From Methylophilus sp. 13 (GTDB lineage: Bacteria; Pseudomonadota; Gammaproteobacteria; Burkholderiales; Methylophilaceae): a stretch of DNA of 64,000 bases. This document shows positions 53,366-62,217 of this stretch, piece after piece. The translations under genes and the position numbers were made by a program. The stretch spans positions 1 to 64,000 of the forward strand of contig NZ_JADKYR010000005.1 of the NCBI RefSeq assembly GCF_015354335.1. Direction: 5' to 3'. Position 1 is the first letter of the stretch, and each line of letters opens with the position of its first letter. The notes beneath the pieces were generated by a model. The model was not told the DNA's origin. It ran no database searches and was given only the letters and a program-made list of their open reading frames with translations.

Positions 53366-53376
53366 TCTTCATCATC

Positions 53377-54531
53377 ATGCATCAAGCCCTGACCCTACTG
53401 AACGGATTAAGCCCTGCGCAATTCATGGCAGACTACTGGCAAAAGAAACCATTATTAATCCGGGGTGCTATCCCTGGTTTTGAGGGATTGCTGACGCCAA
53501 GCGAGCTGGCGGGGCTGGCCTGTGAGGCTGAGGTGCCGGCCAGATTGATACAGTTTGATTCTGAGCGCATGAACCAGGGAGATGGCTGGCAGGTCAGGCA
53601 AGGCCCTTTTGATGATGAAGACTTTACCAGTTTGCCTGCACGCGACTGGACCCTGCTGGTGCAGGGGGTGAACCATGTGCTGCCAGAGGCGCAAGCCTTG
53701 CTGTCGCAGTTTAGCTTTGTCCCCAACGCCAGACTCGATGATGTCATGGTCAGTTATGCGCCGACTGGTGGTGGCGTCGGGCCACATATCGACAGCTATG
53801 ATGTCTTCTTGCTGCAGGGCGCGGGGCACCGCCGCTGGCGTATCAGCCAGCAAACGGATTTAAGATTGATTGCCGATGCACCCTTGCGCATTTTGTCGCA
53901 CTTTGAATGCGAGCAGGAGTGGGTGCTGGCGCCGGGCGACATGCTCTATCTGCCGCCCAATGTCGCGCATTGGGGCATTGCAGAAGATGATGATTGCATG
54001 ACCTACTCCATCGGCTTCCGGGCGCCCGCCGCGCGTGAACTGGCCATTGAGTTTCTTGAGGCCTGCCGCCAGGAGATGCTGCCTGACGAACTGTATCGCG
54101 ACCCCGAGTTGCAACCCGTTCAAGATGCCGCAGCGATTAACCCGCAGATGGTCAGTCAAGTGGCTGGCATGTTGCGCCGCTTGCCCTGGGAGGCTGAGCA
54201 ACTGGGACCGTTTCTGGCAAAATATTTTTCAGAGCCCAAAGCTTATGTTGTGTTTTCGCCCAACCGCAAACTGAGTGCAGAGAAGTTTTTGCAACGCGCC
54301 CAGCAATCTGGACTGGTGATGGACTTGCAGACACAGATGTTGCATTGGCAAGGCCAGTACTTTATCAATGGCGAGCGCGTGAGTGTGTCAGCGGAGGCGG
54401 GGCCTTTGCTCAATACATTGGCTAACCAGCGGCTGTTGACGGCCGCAGACTGCCAAACAGCAGCCATTCATCCCTTGTTGCCCTGGTTACAGGGGATTTA
54501 CCTGTCTGGATACGTGCATTTTTCTGATTGA
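53377..54531 (+). CDS. Ribosomal oxygenase RoxA/YcfD-like (JmjC cupin)
   Basis: 384 residues. JmjC-type 2-oxoglutarate/Fe(II) oxygenase with the metal triad His137, Asp139 (GPHIDSYD) and His198 (PPNVAHWG); N-terminal ALTLLNGLSPAQFMADYWQKKP and a C-terminal dimer/winged-helix part match YcfD. In E. coli this enzyme hydroxylates an arginine of ribosomal protein L16 (uL16). It follows the phoR-lipoprotein pair by 11 bases on the same strand. The 215 bases after it hold no gene but include an inverted AAAGGATTT/AAATCCTTT pair. Confidence 0.9.
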   Translation: MHQALTLLNGLSPAQFMADYWQKKPLLIRGAIPGFEGLLTPSELAGLACEAEVPARLIQFDSERMNQGDGWQVRQGPFDDEDFTSLPARDWTLLVQGVNHVLPEAQALLSQFSFVPNARLDDVMVSYAPTGGGVGPHIDSYDVFLLQGAGHRRWRISQQTDLRLIADAPLRILSHFECEQEWVLAPGDMLYLPPNVAHWGIAEDDDCMTYSIGFRAPAARELAIEFLEACRQEMLPDELYRDPELQPVQDAAAINPQMVSQVAGMLRRLPWEAEQLGPFLAKYFSEPKAYVVFSPNRKLSAEKFLQRAQQSGLVMDLQTQMLHWQGQYFINGERVSVSAEAGPLLNTLANQRLLTAADCQTAAIHPLLPWLQGIYLSGYVHFSD

Positions 54532-54746
54532 GCCGGTTAATTTTGCATTGATTGCAAAGGATTTGGCGGATTTTTTGTGAAAAAAACACAGAGTTGTTGT
54601 TCTGACACAAAAAAATCCTTTCTTTTTCACTGGTTTTTCGTTCTTTTTTTAATCAATTGCTGATACAATTTTTTCACTCGGTTGATTCTGCACCCGCAGC
54701 GTTACCCGTACATAATTTTTTGCTCATACATACTAAGGAAATAAAG

Positions 54747-54968
54747 ATGACACGTTCTGCATTGTTGGCTGCATTGTTGGCTTTGGCTTTGACTGCTTGT
54801 GGTGAAAAACCAGCTGAAGAAGCACCTGCTGCTGAAGCGCCTGCTGCTGAAGCCCCAGCTGCTGAAGCTCCTGCTGCTGAAGCTCCTGCTGCTGAAGCTG
54901 CTCCTGCTGAAGCTGCACCTGCTGAAGCTGCACCTGCTGAAGCTGCTCCTGCTGAAGAAGCTAAGTAA
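54747..54968 (+). CDS. Small Ala/Pro/Glu-repeat lipoprotein
   Basis: 73 residues from ATG 54747 with AAGGAAATAAAG upstream. Lipoprotein signal MTRSALLAALLALALTAC (lipobox LTAC), then about ten tandem copies of the five-residue unit A-(A/E)-EAP built from almost identical DNA repeats, ending AEEAK. It is probably an abundant outer-membrane or inner-membrane lipoprotein of unknown role with an extended, disordered tail. The DNA repeats make the copy number prone to slippage. Terminator follows. Confidence 0.82.
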   Translation: MTRSALLAALLALALTACGEKPAEEAPAAEAPAAEAPAAEAPAAEAPAAEAAPAEAAPAEAAPAEAAPAEEAK

Positions 54969-55006
54969 TCCAGACATCCGTAATCTGGTTTTACTTGGAT
55001 GTAGAA

Positions 55007-55030
55007 AAGCCGACGAAAGTCGGCTTTTTT
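55007..55030 (+). terminator. Intrinsic terminator after the repeat lipoprotein gene
   Basis: AAGCCGAC, loop GAAA, GTCGGCTT, then T residues. GNRA loop; strong. Confidence 0.94.
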
Positions 55031-55083
55031 ATTGGCTGCGCGCTGAGCACCTCAACCACTCAGGGGCGGGACGGTACGTGTTT

Positions 55084-55866
55084 TCAGGCAGCTGACTTGA
55101 GGGAGGATAACTCGTTGGCAATCTGGCAGATTTGAATAAAGTCTTCGACGATCAGCGATGCACCGCCGATCAGCCCGCCATCGACATCTGGCATGCTCAT
55201 TAATTGCGCAGCATTACCGGGATTGACGCTGCCACCATAGAGCAAGGTTATCTGTTCTGCAACCTGTTCATCCAGTAGCCCAATGTGGCCGCGGATGAAA
55301 GACAAAATTGCTTGGGCATGTTGCGGACTGGCGGCTTTACCCGTGCCGATGGCCCATATCGGCTCATAGGCAATGACGCCTTTGGCGAGCGCTTGGATGC
55401 CTACATGTGAAATGACGGGGTTCAACTGCCTCACTACCACGAGATCGGTTTCGCCCAGTTCGTATTCTTCCAAGGTTTCGCCTATACAAAGGATGGGCGT
55501 CAGCCCAGCCTTGAGGGCTGCTTCAAAACGCTCTCCGCAGCTTTCATCGCTTTCGTGCCCACGTAAGCGGCGTTCAGAGTGGCCGATAATGACGTAGGTG
55601 CAGCCAAACTCTTTGAGCATGAGCGGCGACACGGAACCTGTGTAGGCACCACGCTCAAAGCGGCTCATGTTTTGTCCGCCCCAGGCCACATGGCTGTGTT
55701 GCAGTAATTGTTGCGCCTGCTGCAAATAGGGATGTGGCGGGCACACCGCATAGCGCGCCCGGTGATGGCGCGTCTCTTGCAACACACTTTGCATAAAGCG
55801 GGCATTGTCTGGCAGGTTGCCGTTCATTTTGCGGTTGGCAACCACCAGCTTGGGGCGATTTGTCAT
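55084..55866 (-). CDS. tpiA: Triosephosphate isomerase
   Basis: 260 residues from ATG 55866. Catalytic residues are present: Asn11 and Lys13 in NRKMNG, His96 in GHSERR, Glu168 in AYEPIWAIGTGKAAS. The near-universal Trp of the NWKMNG motif is Arg12 here. It interconverts dihydroxyacetone phosphate and glyceraldehyde 3-phosphate. Many betaproteobacteria have tpiA next to secG and nuoA; this copy is isolated and divergent from ybeY, so it could be a second isoform. Enzymatic function looks intact. Confidence 0.92.
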   Translation of the reverse strand: MTNRPKLVVANRKMNGNLPDNARFMQSVLQETRHHRARYAVCPPHPYLQQAQQLLQHSHVAWGGQNMSRFERGAYTGSVSPLMLKEFGCTYVIIGHSERRLRGHESDESCGERFEAALKAGLTPILCIGETLEEYELGETDLVVVRQLNPVISHVGIQALAKGVIAYEPIWAIGTGKAASPQHAQAILSFIRGHIGLLDEQVAEQITLLYGGSVNPGNAAQLMSMPDVDGGLIGGASLIVEDFIQICQIANELSSLKSAA

Positions 55867-55930
55867 CACACCATTTCCTTTGAGGGTTTTCTTTCTATAA
55901 TGTCGGATATTGTACATAAAACTTGATGCT

Positions 55931-56365
55931 ATGCCTCAACTCGATTTTTCATTACAAGTGGCGACACCTGCGGAAGATGTGCCCAGCGCGTCGCAATTCA
56001 AGCGCTGGATCCGCGCCAGCTTGCGCGTAGATACCAGCCTGACGATCCGTATTGTCGATGCTGAAGAAGGCCAGCAACTGAATGCGAGTTACCGCGGCAA
56101 GGATTATGCGACCAATGTGCTCACCTTCCCGTTGGCGGAGGAGCCCTGCCTGATGGGCGACATTGTGATCTGCGCGCCGGTGATTAGCAGAGAGGCTGCT
56201 GAGCAGGGCAAGTCCGTGCTGGCGCATTATGCGCACATGACGGTGCATGGCGTCCTGCACATGCATGGCTACGACCATGAGGTTGAGGCGCAGGCGGCGC
56301 TGATGGAGGCGCTGGAGATCGGCATCCTGCAAAAGCTGGGCTTCCCCAACCCTTATGCAGAATAA
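55931..56365 (+). CDS. ybeY: Endoribonuclease YbeY
   Basis: 144 residues from ATG 55931 (TTG 55910 is an alternative). Zinc site [11 protein letters not shown] with His106, His110 and His116, and the N-terminal FPLAEEP segment match YbeY, which matures rRNA 3' ends and checks ribosomes. It is separated by 14 kb from its usual partner ybeZ (41093-42046). Divergent from tpiA with about 64 bases between. Slightly short but complete. Confidence 0.93.
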   Translation: MPQLDFSLQVATPAEDVPSASQFKRWIRASLRVDTSLTIRIVDAEEGQQLNASYRGKDYATNVLTFPLAEEPCLMGDIVICAPVISREAAEQGKSVLAHYAHMTVHGVLHMHGYDHEVEAQAALMEALEIGILQKLGFPNPYAE

Positions 56366-56402
56366 GCTTTAAGCGCCGGCGACAAGTCGCTACAATCCGT
56401 GC

Positions 56403-57200
56403 ATGGAGCTTTCCGTCAACAGCACCCAGATCAGAATCAATGGCGAGCCGCTCTCGGCTTTGCCGCAAGATTTGTATATTCCGCCGGATGCGCTGGAAGT
56501 GTATCTGGAGACCTTTGAAGGGCCACTGGATTTGCTGCTGTACCTGATCCGCAAGCACAATCTGGATATTCTCGACATCCCCATGGCTGAGCTGACCACG
56601 CAGTACATGGGCTATGTGGAAAAAATGAAAGCGGTGAATCTGGAGTTGGCTGCCGACTATTTGCTCATGTCAGCCATGCTGATTGAGATTAAGTCACGCA
56701 TGCTGTTGCCCAAGCCGCAAGAGCTGGAGGAGGAAGACGACCCGCGCGCTGAGTTGGTCAAACGGCTGATGGAGTATGAGGCGATCAAGCAAGCTGCACA
56801 GCGGCTGGATGCCTTGCCCAAAGTCGGCGTAGACATTGAGGTGGCTGCGGCGTATTACGAGCGGCTGTCACTGGTCAAGCCGCCTGAAGTCAGTCTGGAC
56901 GATCTGGTAGAGGCGTGGCGCAATGTGCTCAAGCGTGCCAGGCTCAATCAGCACCATAAACTGGGGCGGGCGGAACTCTCTGTACGCGAGCATATGAGTC
57001 TGTTGTTGCGGCGCTTGTCGGCAACGCCGGTATTGCGGTTTGACGAGCTGTTCGATGTGGGGACTGAGGGCGTGCCCAAGCTGGTGGTGAATTTCCTGGC
57101 CATGCTGGAGCTGGCCAAAGAAGGCTTGATTCTGATCACGCAGCAGGAGGCTTTTGGTACCATTTACCTGCAAGCCAATACCACTGGCCGGGAGACTTGA
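56403..57200 (+). CDS. scpA: Segregation and condensation protein A
   Basis: 265 residues. N-terminal kleisin part with YLETFEGPLDLLLYLIRKHNLDILDIPMAELT, here read as three family blocks (FEGPLDLLLYLI, NLDILDIP, AELTTQY); C-terminal winged helix with FLAMLELAKEGLI. ScpA is the kleisin of the SMC-ScpAB condensin complex. Operon with scpB one base later. The SMC gene is elsewhere. Confidence 0.95.
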   Translation: MELSVNSTQIRINGEPLSALPQDLYIPPDALEVYLETFEGPLDLLLYLIRKHNLDILDIPMAELTTQYMGYVEKMKAVNLELAADYLLMSAMLIEIKSRMLLPKPQELEEEDDPRAELVKRLMEYEAIKQAAQRLDALPKVGVDIEVAAAYYERLSLVKPPEVSLDDLVEAWRNVLKRARLNQHHKLGRAELSVREHMSLLLRRLSATPVLRFDELFDVGTEGVPKLVVNFLAMLELAKEGLILITQQEAFGTIYLQANTTGRET

Positions 57201-57201
57201 C

Positions 57202-57750
57202 GTGCATACTCCGGAAAACATTACCGAGATGAAACAAGTGCTGGAGGCTGCCTTGCTCACCTCGCCGCAGCCGCTGTCTCTGGACGATTTGCTCAAATTG
57301 TTTGCCGGACGCATGGAGCGTGCGACATTGCGCATGTTGCTCGATGAACTCAAGGCCGACTGGTCGGATAAAACGCTGGATCTGGTACAAGTGGCCAGCG
57401 GCTACCGCTTTCAGGCCAAAGCTCAATACAGCGAATACCTGGCGCGTCTGAATCCTGAGCGGCAGCCAAAATACTCACGCGCAGTGATGGAAACACTGGC
57501 GATTATTGCCTATCGTCAACCGGTGACGCGGGGCGATATCGAGCAGATCCGCGGCGTGGCGGTGAATCCGAATGTGATTCGGCAATTGCAGGAGCGTGAC
57601 TGGATAGATGTGGTCGGCCAGCGTGAAGTCCCCGGACGCCCGTCACTGTATGCCACGACCAAACATTTTCTCGATGATTTGAACTTGCGTTCGCTGGCCG
57701 AGTTGCCGCCTTTTGAAACCTTTGTGCAAACAGATATTCAGTCAGAGTAG
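57202..57750 (+). CDS. scpB: Segregation and condensation protein B
   Basis: 182 residues from GTG 57202 with GGGAG at good spacing; an ATG at 57154 inside scpA is less likely. Two winged-helix domains; ALLTSPQPLSLDDLLKL opens the first, and ETLAIIAYRQPVTRGDIEQIRGV, read as AIIAYRQPVTRGDI, the second. ScpB dimers bind ScpA in condensin. Followed 7 bases later by a ModE-like gene on the same strand. Confidence 0.95.
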   Translation: MHTPENITEMKQVLEAALLTSPQPLSLDDLLKLFAGRMERATLRMLLDELKADWSDKTLDLVQVASGYRFQAKAQYSEYLARLNPERQPKYSRAVMETLAIIAYRQPVTRGDIEQIRGVAVNPNVIRQLQERDWIDVVGQREVPGRPSLYATTKHFLDDLNLRSLAELPPFETFVQTDIQSE

Positions 57751-57757
57751 TTTACCT

Positions 57758-58105
57758 ATGTCCGCCTCACTGCTTAAAATCAGGATCAGCCATCAAGGCC
57801 ACATCGCGCTCGGTCCAGGCAAAATCGAGTTGTTGCGGCACATTGTGCAATACGGTTCCATTTCGGCCGCTGCCAAGCAAATGCGCATGTCTTATCGCCG
57901 GGCATGGGAGCTTGTTGATTTGATGAATCATTGTTTTGACGAGGCGGTCGTCATCAGTGCCGCTGGAGGCGCGCACGGCGGCGGCGCACAGGTCACGGCC
58001 TTCGGCTTGGCGCTGATCCAGGCCTATGAGCACATCCTGCAAAAGTCTGCGCAAGCGGCGGCGGATGAGCTTGGCTTTATCACCCAGCACCTGCAAAAAA
58101 ACTGA
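57758..58105 (+). CDS. ModE N-terminal-like winged-helix regulator
   Basis: 115 residues. The N-terminal LysR/ModE-type helix-turn-helix is clear: IELLRHIVQYGSISAAAKQM, then MSYRRAWELVDLMN. There is no molybdate-binding TOBE/MOP domain, so it is a stand-alone DNA-binding domain. Such short ModE-like proteins occur near molybdate uptake genes; a probable remnant of a molybdate-binding protein gene lies just downstream. It is probably in the scpAB transcript. Confidence 0.85.
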   Translation: MSASLLKIRISHQGHIALGPGKIELLRHIVQYGSISAAAKQMRMSYRRAWELVDLMNHCFDEAVVISAAGGAHGGGAQVTAFGLALIQAYEHILQKSAQAAADELGFITQHLQKN

Positions 58106-58627
58106 TTTTTTCAAAAAAACCGTATTTTTCAAGTTTCGTAACATTCATTTGAATATAACGATGACAGCATCACAGCCTTGCTTTATCGCCTGCCATCAAT
58201 CAGGCGCGCATGATTAATATCTGGGATGCGGCACACTCTACAGGAATAAAGTGCTATGGCTGGTCGCCGGCCTCATCCGCTTGATGACACATGTATTGCT
58301 CAGCAGGGCTGAAGAAAAAACGCATGATATTCATGGCAGCCAGCCTGACGGATGCATGAACCAGTTTTTAGACAATATAGCCAGTAAATAGGTATGCGAG
58401 TTATGACGATATAGAGGGGTCGGGACTTTGGTCAAACAGCTGGCACTCGCGCGGTATCCTGCCCGTTCCGGTTGGAATTTATGTCAAACAGTCGCTGACC
58501 AGCCTGGGCTGGTGGGATAAGCTTAAAAATCGCCTGGGCTGAATTAGCAGAGATTGCCGATGATGTGCTGGCGCAGGGGCAGTTGCGCCAGCCAGAAGCG
58601 ATAGGCCAGCTTGCGCTGGCGGGTTGA
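58106..58627. other. Non-coding stretch with decayed gene fragments
   Basis: About 520 bases without an intact gene. The right part holds frameshifted coding-like fragments (58462-58542 and 58538-58627). The rest shows no recognisable structure. Confidence 0.6.
58462..58542 (+). pseudogene. Remnant of a molybdate-binding protein (ModA-like) gene
   Basis: The frame reads VPVGIYVKQSLTSLGWWDKL before a TGA at 58540-58542. This resembles the segment of ModA proteins that precedes the C-terminal domain. A second open stretch in another frame (58538-58627, AELAEIADDVLAQGQ...) overlaps it, as after a frameshift. No start is present. Next to a ModE-like regulator, so a lost molybdate uptake locus is plausible. 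Based on a short match from memory. Confidence 0.4.
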
Positions 58628-59107
58628 TTAGTGGTGATGACCACCGGCACCATGCACATGCTGGTGCTCGATTTCTTCTTGATTGGCTGAGCGTACGCTG
58701 GCAATCGTTGCCGTGAACAGCAGGCGCTGGCCGGCCCAGGGATGGTTGCCATCGACCACGACTTTACCATCTGCAATATCGGTGATGGTGTAAAGGATCA
58801 CGTCGCCGGTTTCGTCTTCGCCTTCAAACTGCATACCGACTTTAAGGTCTTTGCTCGGAAAGGCGCTGGCCGGTTCAATTTGCACCAGATTGTCGTCGTA
58901 CTCACCAAAGGCGTCTTCAGGGTCCAGGCTCACTTCTACCTTGTCACCGACATTTTTGCCATGCATGGCTTCTTCTACTTTGGGGAAAATGTTGTCATAA
59001 CCGCCGTGCAGGTAGGCCACCGGCTCCTGGCTTTCTTCCAGAATGTCGCCATCGCTATTTTGCAGTTTATAGGTCATGGAGACCACGGTGTTCATTGCTA
59101 CTTGCAT
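58628..59107 (-). CDS. slyD: FKBP-type peptidyl-prolyl isomerase SlyD
   Basis: 159 residues. FKBP core with the insert-in-flap domain: VSMTYKLQNSDGDILEES, YLHGGYDNIFPKVEEAM, VSLDPEDAFGEYDD, and a His-rich C-terminus HQHVHGAGGHHH that binds nickel or other metals. SlyD folds proteins and inserts nickel into hydrogenases in other bacteria. Stands alone, about 60 bases from the thermonuclease gene on the same strand. Start could be the second Met (59095). Confidence 0.94.
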   Translation of the reverse strand: MQVAMNTVVSMTYKLQNSDGDILEESQEPVAYLHGGYDNIFPKVEEAMHGKNVGDKVEVSLDPEDAFGEYDDNLVQIEPASAFPSKDLKVGMQFEGEDETGDVILYTITDIADGKVVVDGNHPWAGQRLLFTATIASVRSANQEEIEHQHVHGAGGHHH

Positions 59108-59167
59108 GTGTTGAATCCTAAAGTTCGCTGTTAAAACAATATTCTAAAGGATATTGTGGCGACAGTG

Positions 59168-59665
59168 TCAGTCTTGGTGACGATAATGTTGACCGTATAA
59201 TTTTCGCCATTGCCAGGGTGGCATCGCCTCGCTTGATTGCCACAACCCCAAGCCTTGTTGTTGTGCCTGCTGTTGCAGGGCCTGCAAGTCGGTGCGTTTG
59301 GAGTAGCGCGCATTAAACCAGGCCATCCCTTGCGCCACCTGAAACTGGCTGGCTTCCGTGCCATCGCAGTAGAGGTGGCCCAGTTGCCTGCCGTATTGAT
59401 CTTGGTCTTGGGTGTTGACCGTAATCTTTGCGCCGGTACACAGTTGACTCAGGCTGCGGCGGGATTGCTTGCCAAATGCTTGGTGCAGCTCAGGCGCATC
59501 AATGTCCAGCAAACGCAAGCGATAATGGCTGCCTTGCGCCTGTATCAATACCGTGTCGCCATCAATGATTTTTTCAAGTTCTGGGGCGGCAATACTGCTA
59601 TTGCAGAGCATGAGCCACAGGCAGGGGGCCAGCCATCTGCACAACACACGAACGCGAGTGGCCAT
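59168..59665 (-). CDS. Secreted thermonuclease-like protein (SNase fold)
   Basis: 165 residues. Signal peptide (LAPCLWLMLCNSSIAA) and a staphylococcal-nuclease domain: KIIDGDTVLI with Asp35/Asp37, RLRLLDIDAPEL with Arg51 and Glu59, and DQYGRQLGHLY with the later Arg. Would cleave DNA or RNA in the periplasm. Three bases downstream of nadB on the same strand, so it is probably co-transcribed with it. The catalytic pattern of the family appears intact. Confidence 0.88.
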   Translation of the reverse strand: MATRVRVLCRWLAPCLWLMLCNSSIAAPELEKIIDGDTVLIQAQGSHYRLRLLDIDAPELHQAFGKQSRRSLSQLCTGAKITVNTQDQDQYGRQLGHLYCDGTEASQFQVAQGMAWFNARYSKRTDLQALQQQAQQQGLGLWQSSEAMPPWQWRKLYGQHYRHQD

Positions 59666-59668
59666 ACG

Positions 59669-61279
59669 CTAATCAAGCAAGCTGGTATAGTTGTCCGGGG
59701 TGAGGACGGTAGGAATGGCTTCGGGCAACAGGTCTGGGTAGTCTTTGCTGTAATGCAAGCCACGGCTTTCATGGCGTTCGATGGCGCTGCGGACAATCAA
59801 TTCCGCCACCTGTAACAGGTTACGTAGTTCGATGAGGTCGTGACTGACTTTAAAGTTACTGTAAAACTCATGTACTTCATCGCGCAGCATATGGATGCGA
59901 TGCAGTGCGCGGCTCAGGCGTTTGGTGGTCCGCACAATCCCTACGTAGTTCCACATGAACCGGCGCAACTCGTCCCAGGTGTGGGTGATCAGTACTTCTT
60001 CATCGGCGTCGGTAACGCGGCTTTCGTCCCAGTCCGGCAAGGAAATGGTCGGTTGCTGACCCTGTGACCGGATATCTTCGGCGCAGCTGCGACTGAAGGC
60101 CAGACACTCCAGCAAGGAGTTGCTGGCCAGGCGGTTGGCGCCGTGCAGGCCGGTGCAGGCGGTCTCGCCAATGGCATACAGGCAGTCAATATCGGTGCGG
60201 CCATGGATGTCGGTCATGACGCCGCCACAGGTGTAATGCGCTGCAGGCACCACGGGAATCGGTTGCTTGCTGATATCAATGCCCAATTGCAGGCAGCGCT
60301 GGTAAATATTCGGGAAGTGGGACTGGATGAAATCCAGTGGTTTATGGCTGATGTCCAGGTAAACGCAATCCAGTCCGCGCTTTTTCATCTCGAAGTCGAT
60401 GGCGCGCGCAACTACATCGCGCGGGGCCAGTTCCGCACGCTCGTCATGCCAAGGCATAAAGCGGGTGCCATCAGGCAATAATAGCAAGCCGCCTTCGCCA
60501 CGCAGCACTTCTGAAATCAAAAATGATTTGGCGTGCGGGTGATAGAGGCAAGTAGGGTGAAACTGCACAAACTCCAGGTTAGCCACGCGGCAACCCGCAC
60601 GCCAGGCCATGGCAATACCGTCGCCGGTGCTGATGTCAGGGTTGGTGGTATACAAATAGACTTTACCCGCGCCCCCTGTGGCCGTCACTGTGTATTGGGC
60701 AGACAGTGTGATTACTTTGCCGGTCTGGTTGTTCAGCACATAGGCCCCCAGGCAACGGTTGGGGCCATCATTCTCGGTTTGCTTGAACAGTTTGTGTGTG
60801 GTGATCAGGTCCACCGCAATATGGTGTTCCAGAATGGTAATGTTGGGGTGGGCACGTACGCGATCGGTCAGCGTAGTTTGCACCGCCTGGCCCGTGGCAT
60901 CGGCCACGTGGACGACGCGCCGGTGGCTGTGCCCCCCCTCGCGGGTGAGATGCAGGCGGTCATCTTGAGCTTCACGCGTAAAATTCACGCCTTGCTGCAA
61001 TAACCAGTCTATGCTGTCGCGGCCACTGGTCACCACCATGCGGGTGACTTCGCTGTCGCACAGGCCCGCGCCAGCGTCCAGCGTGTCTTTGATATGCGCC
61101 TCTACCGAATCTTCGCTATTGAGTACCGCCGCTATGCCGCCCTGTGCCCAGTTGCTGGCACTCATGGTCAGTTCGCGTTTGCTCAAGATACATACCCGGT
61201 ATTGATCGGCCAGTCGTAAGGCCAGCGATTGGCCAGCCAGGCCACTACCAATAATCAAGACATCAAACACTTTATTCAT
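59669..61279 (-). CDS. nadB: L-aspartate oxidase NadB
   Basis: 536 residues. FAD-binding [20 protein letters not shown] at the start, [13 protein letters not shown], the HTREGGHS-like [12 protein letters not shown] and [13 protein letters not shown] motifs, and the C-terminal helical domain ([13 protein letters not shown]). NadB oxidises aspartate to iminoaspartate, the first step of NAD synthesis, with fumarate or oxygen as acceptor. Divergent from rpoE with ~210 bases between. In many betaproteobacteria nadB lies next to rpoE, as here. Confidence 0.97.
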   Translation of the reverse strand: MNKVFDVLIIGSGLAGQSLALRLADQYRVCILSKRELTMSASNWAQGGIAAVLNSEDSVEAHIKDTLDAGAGLCDSEVTRMVVTSGRDSIDWLLQQGVNFTREAQDDRLHLTREGGHSHRRVVHVADATGQAVQTTLTDRVRAHPNITILEHHIAVDLITTHKLFKQTENDGPNRCLGAYVLNNQTGKVITLSAQYTVTATGGAGKVYLYTTNPDISTGDGIAMAWRAGCRVANLEFVQFHPTCLYHPHAKSFLISEVLRGEGGLLLLPDGTRFMPWHDERAELAPRDVVARAIDFEMKKRGLDCVYLDISHKPLDFIQSHFPNIYQRCLQLGIDISKQPIPVVPAAHYTCGGVMTDIHGRTDIDCLYAIGETACTGLHGANRLASNSLLECLAFSRSCAEDIRSQGQQPTISLPDWDESRVTDADEEVLITHTWDELRRFMWNYVGIVRTTKRLSRALHRIHMLRDEVHEFYSNFKVSHDLIELRNLLQVAELIVRSAIERHESRGLHYSKDYPDLLPEAIPTVLTPDNYTSLLD

Positions 61280-61296
61280 AAACGGGCGTGGTCAAC

Positions 61297-61325
61297 GGAA
61301 CTTTTGAAGAGGGCGGTCAGTCGTA
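61297..61325 (+). promoter_or_regulatory. Possible sigma-E promoter of the rpoE operon
   Basis: GGAACTT at 61297-61303 fits the sigma-E -35 box; 17 bases later is TCGTA, a weak -10 (consensus TCTGA). It lies ~165 bases before the rpoE start. Autoregulation by sigma-E is the rule in this operon type, so the location supports it; the -10 box is poor. Confidence 0.45.
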
Positions 61326-61488
61326 CTAGTGTTCGCATTGCGTGTTGCAACTGCAAACAATACTAAGGGATGAGACGATGTTACACACAGCAAATTTAGA
61401 GGCGTTAACGCGCACTGGGTTCGTCGAAAATAACACAAAAGCGTATACTACTCCCAATCATAAAATTACCCAAGGGAGTCATCGCGAT

Positions 61489-62118
61489 ATGACTGTTCAG
61501 GCGGCGAGCGCCAAACAGCAAGAGAATAAAGAGTTTGACCAGATGCTGGTTGAACGCGCTCAACAAGGCGATAAACGCGCCTTTGGATTGCTGGTGGAAA
61601 AATACCATCGCAAGTTGGGCCGCTTGCTGTCGCGTATGATCCGCGATCAGGCAGAAGTGGAAGATGTGGTGCAGGAGTCTTTTATCAAGGCTTATCGTGC
61701 GCTGCACAGCTTCCGTGGGGACAGTGCGTTTTATACCTGGCTGTACCGGATTGGCATTAACACGGCCAAGAATTATCTGGTGTCCATGGGGCGCAAGCCG
61801 CAGGTGATGCAGGATGTCGAAATTGAGGATGTCGAGAATTTTGATGAAGGTGAAGACATGCGTACGATGGAGACGCCTGAAACATCCCTGATGACCAAGG
61901 AGATTGCGCAAACCGTGAATGATGCGATTGCTGCGTTGCCAGATGAGTTGCGCACTGCGATCACCTTGCGTGAGCTAGAGGGTTTGAGTTATGAGGACAT
62001 TGCCAGTGTCATGCAGTGCCCGATTGGCACGGTGCGATCCCGTATTTTCCGTGCCCGTGAGACCATTGCCGCGAAATTGAGGCCGTTGTTGGATACGCCA
62101 CACAATAAACGCTGGTAG
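61489..62118 (+). CDS. rpoE: RNA polymerase sigma-E factor RpoE
   Basis: 209 residues from ATG 61489, GGGAG upstream; open frame continues to an ATG at 61378 or 61342 but the family start is here. Region 2 (LVERAQQGDKRAFGLLVEKY, DVVQESFIKAYRAL, YTWLYRIGINTAKNYL) and region 4 (ALPDELRTAITLRELEGLSYEDIA, CPIGTVRSRIFRARETI) match RpoE/AlgU. It directs the envelope-stress regulon. Followed by the anti-sigma factor rseA after 99 bases and then rseB, the standard order. Confidence 0.96.
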   Translation: MTVQAASAKQQENKEFDQMLVERAQQGDKRAFGLLVEKYHRKLGRLLSRMIRDQAEVEDVVQESFIKAYRALHSFRGDSAFYTWLYRIGINTAKNYLVSMGRKPQVMQDVEIEDVENFDEGEDMRTMETPETSLMTKEIAQTVNDAIAALPDELRTAITLRELEGLSYEDIASVMQCPIGTVRSRIFRARETIAAKLRPLLDTPHNKRW

Positions 62119-62217
62119 TGGCATGATTTGTTATAAAAATTTGATTGGGTGTGTAGGTGTTATGACAAATTTTTTGTTAAATGCTAACATAAAAACATTG
62201 ATTGATTTGGGGTTATT

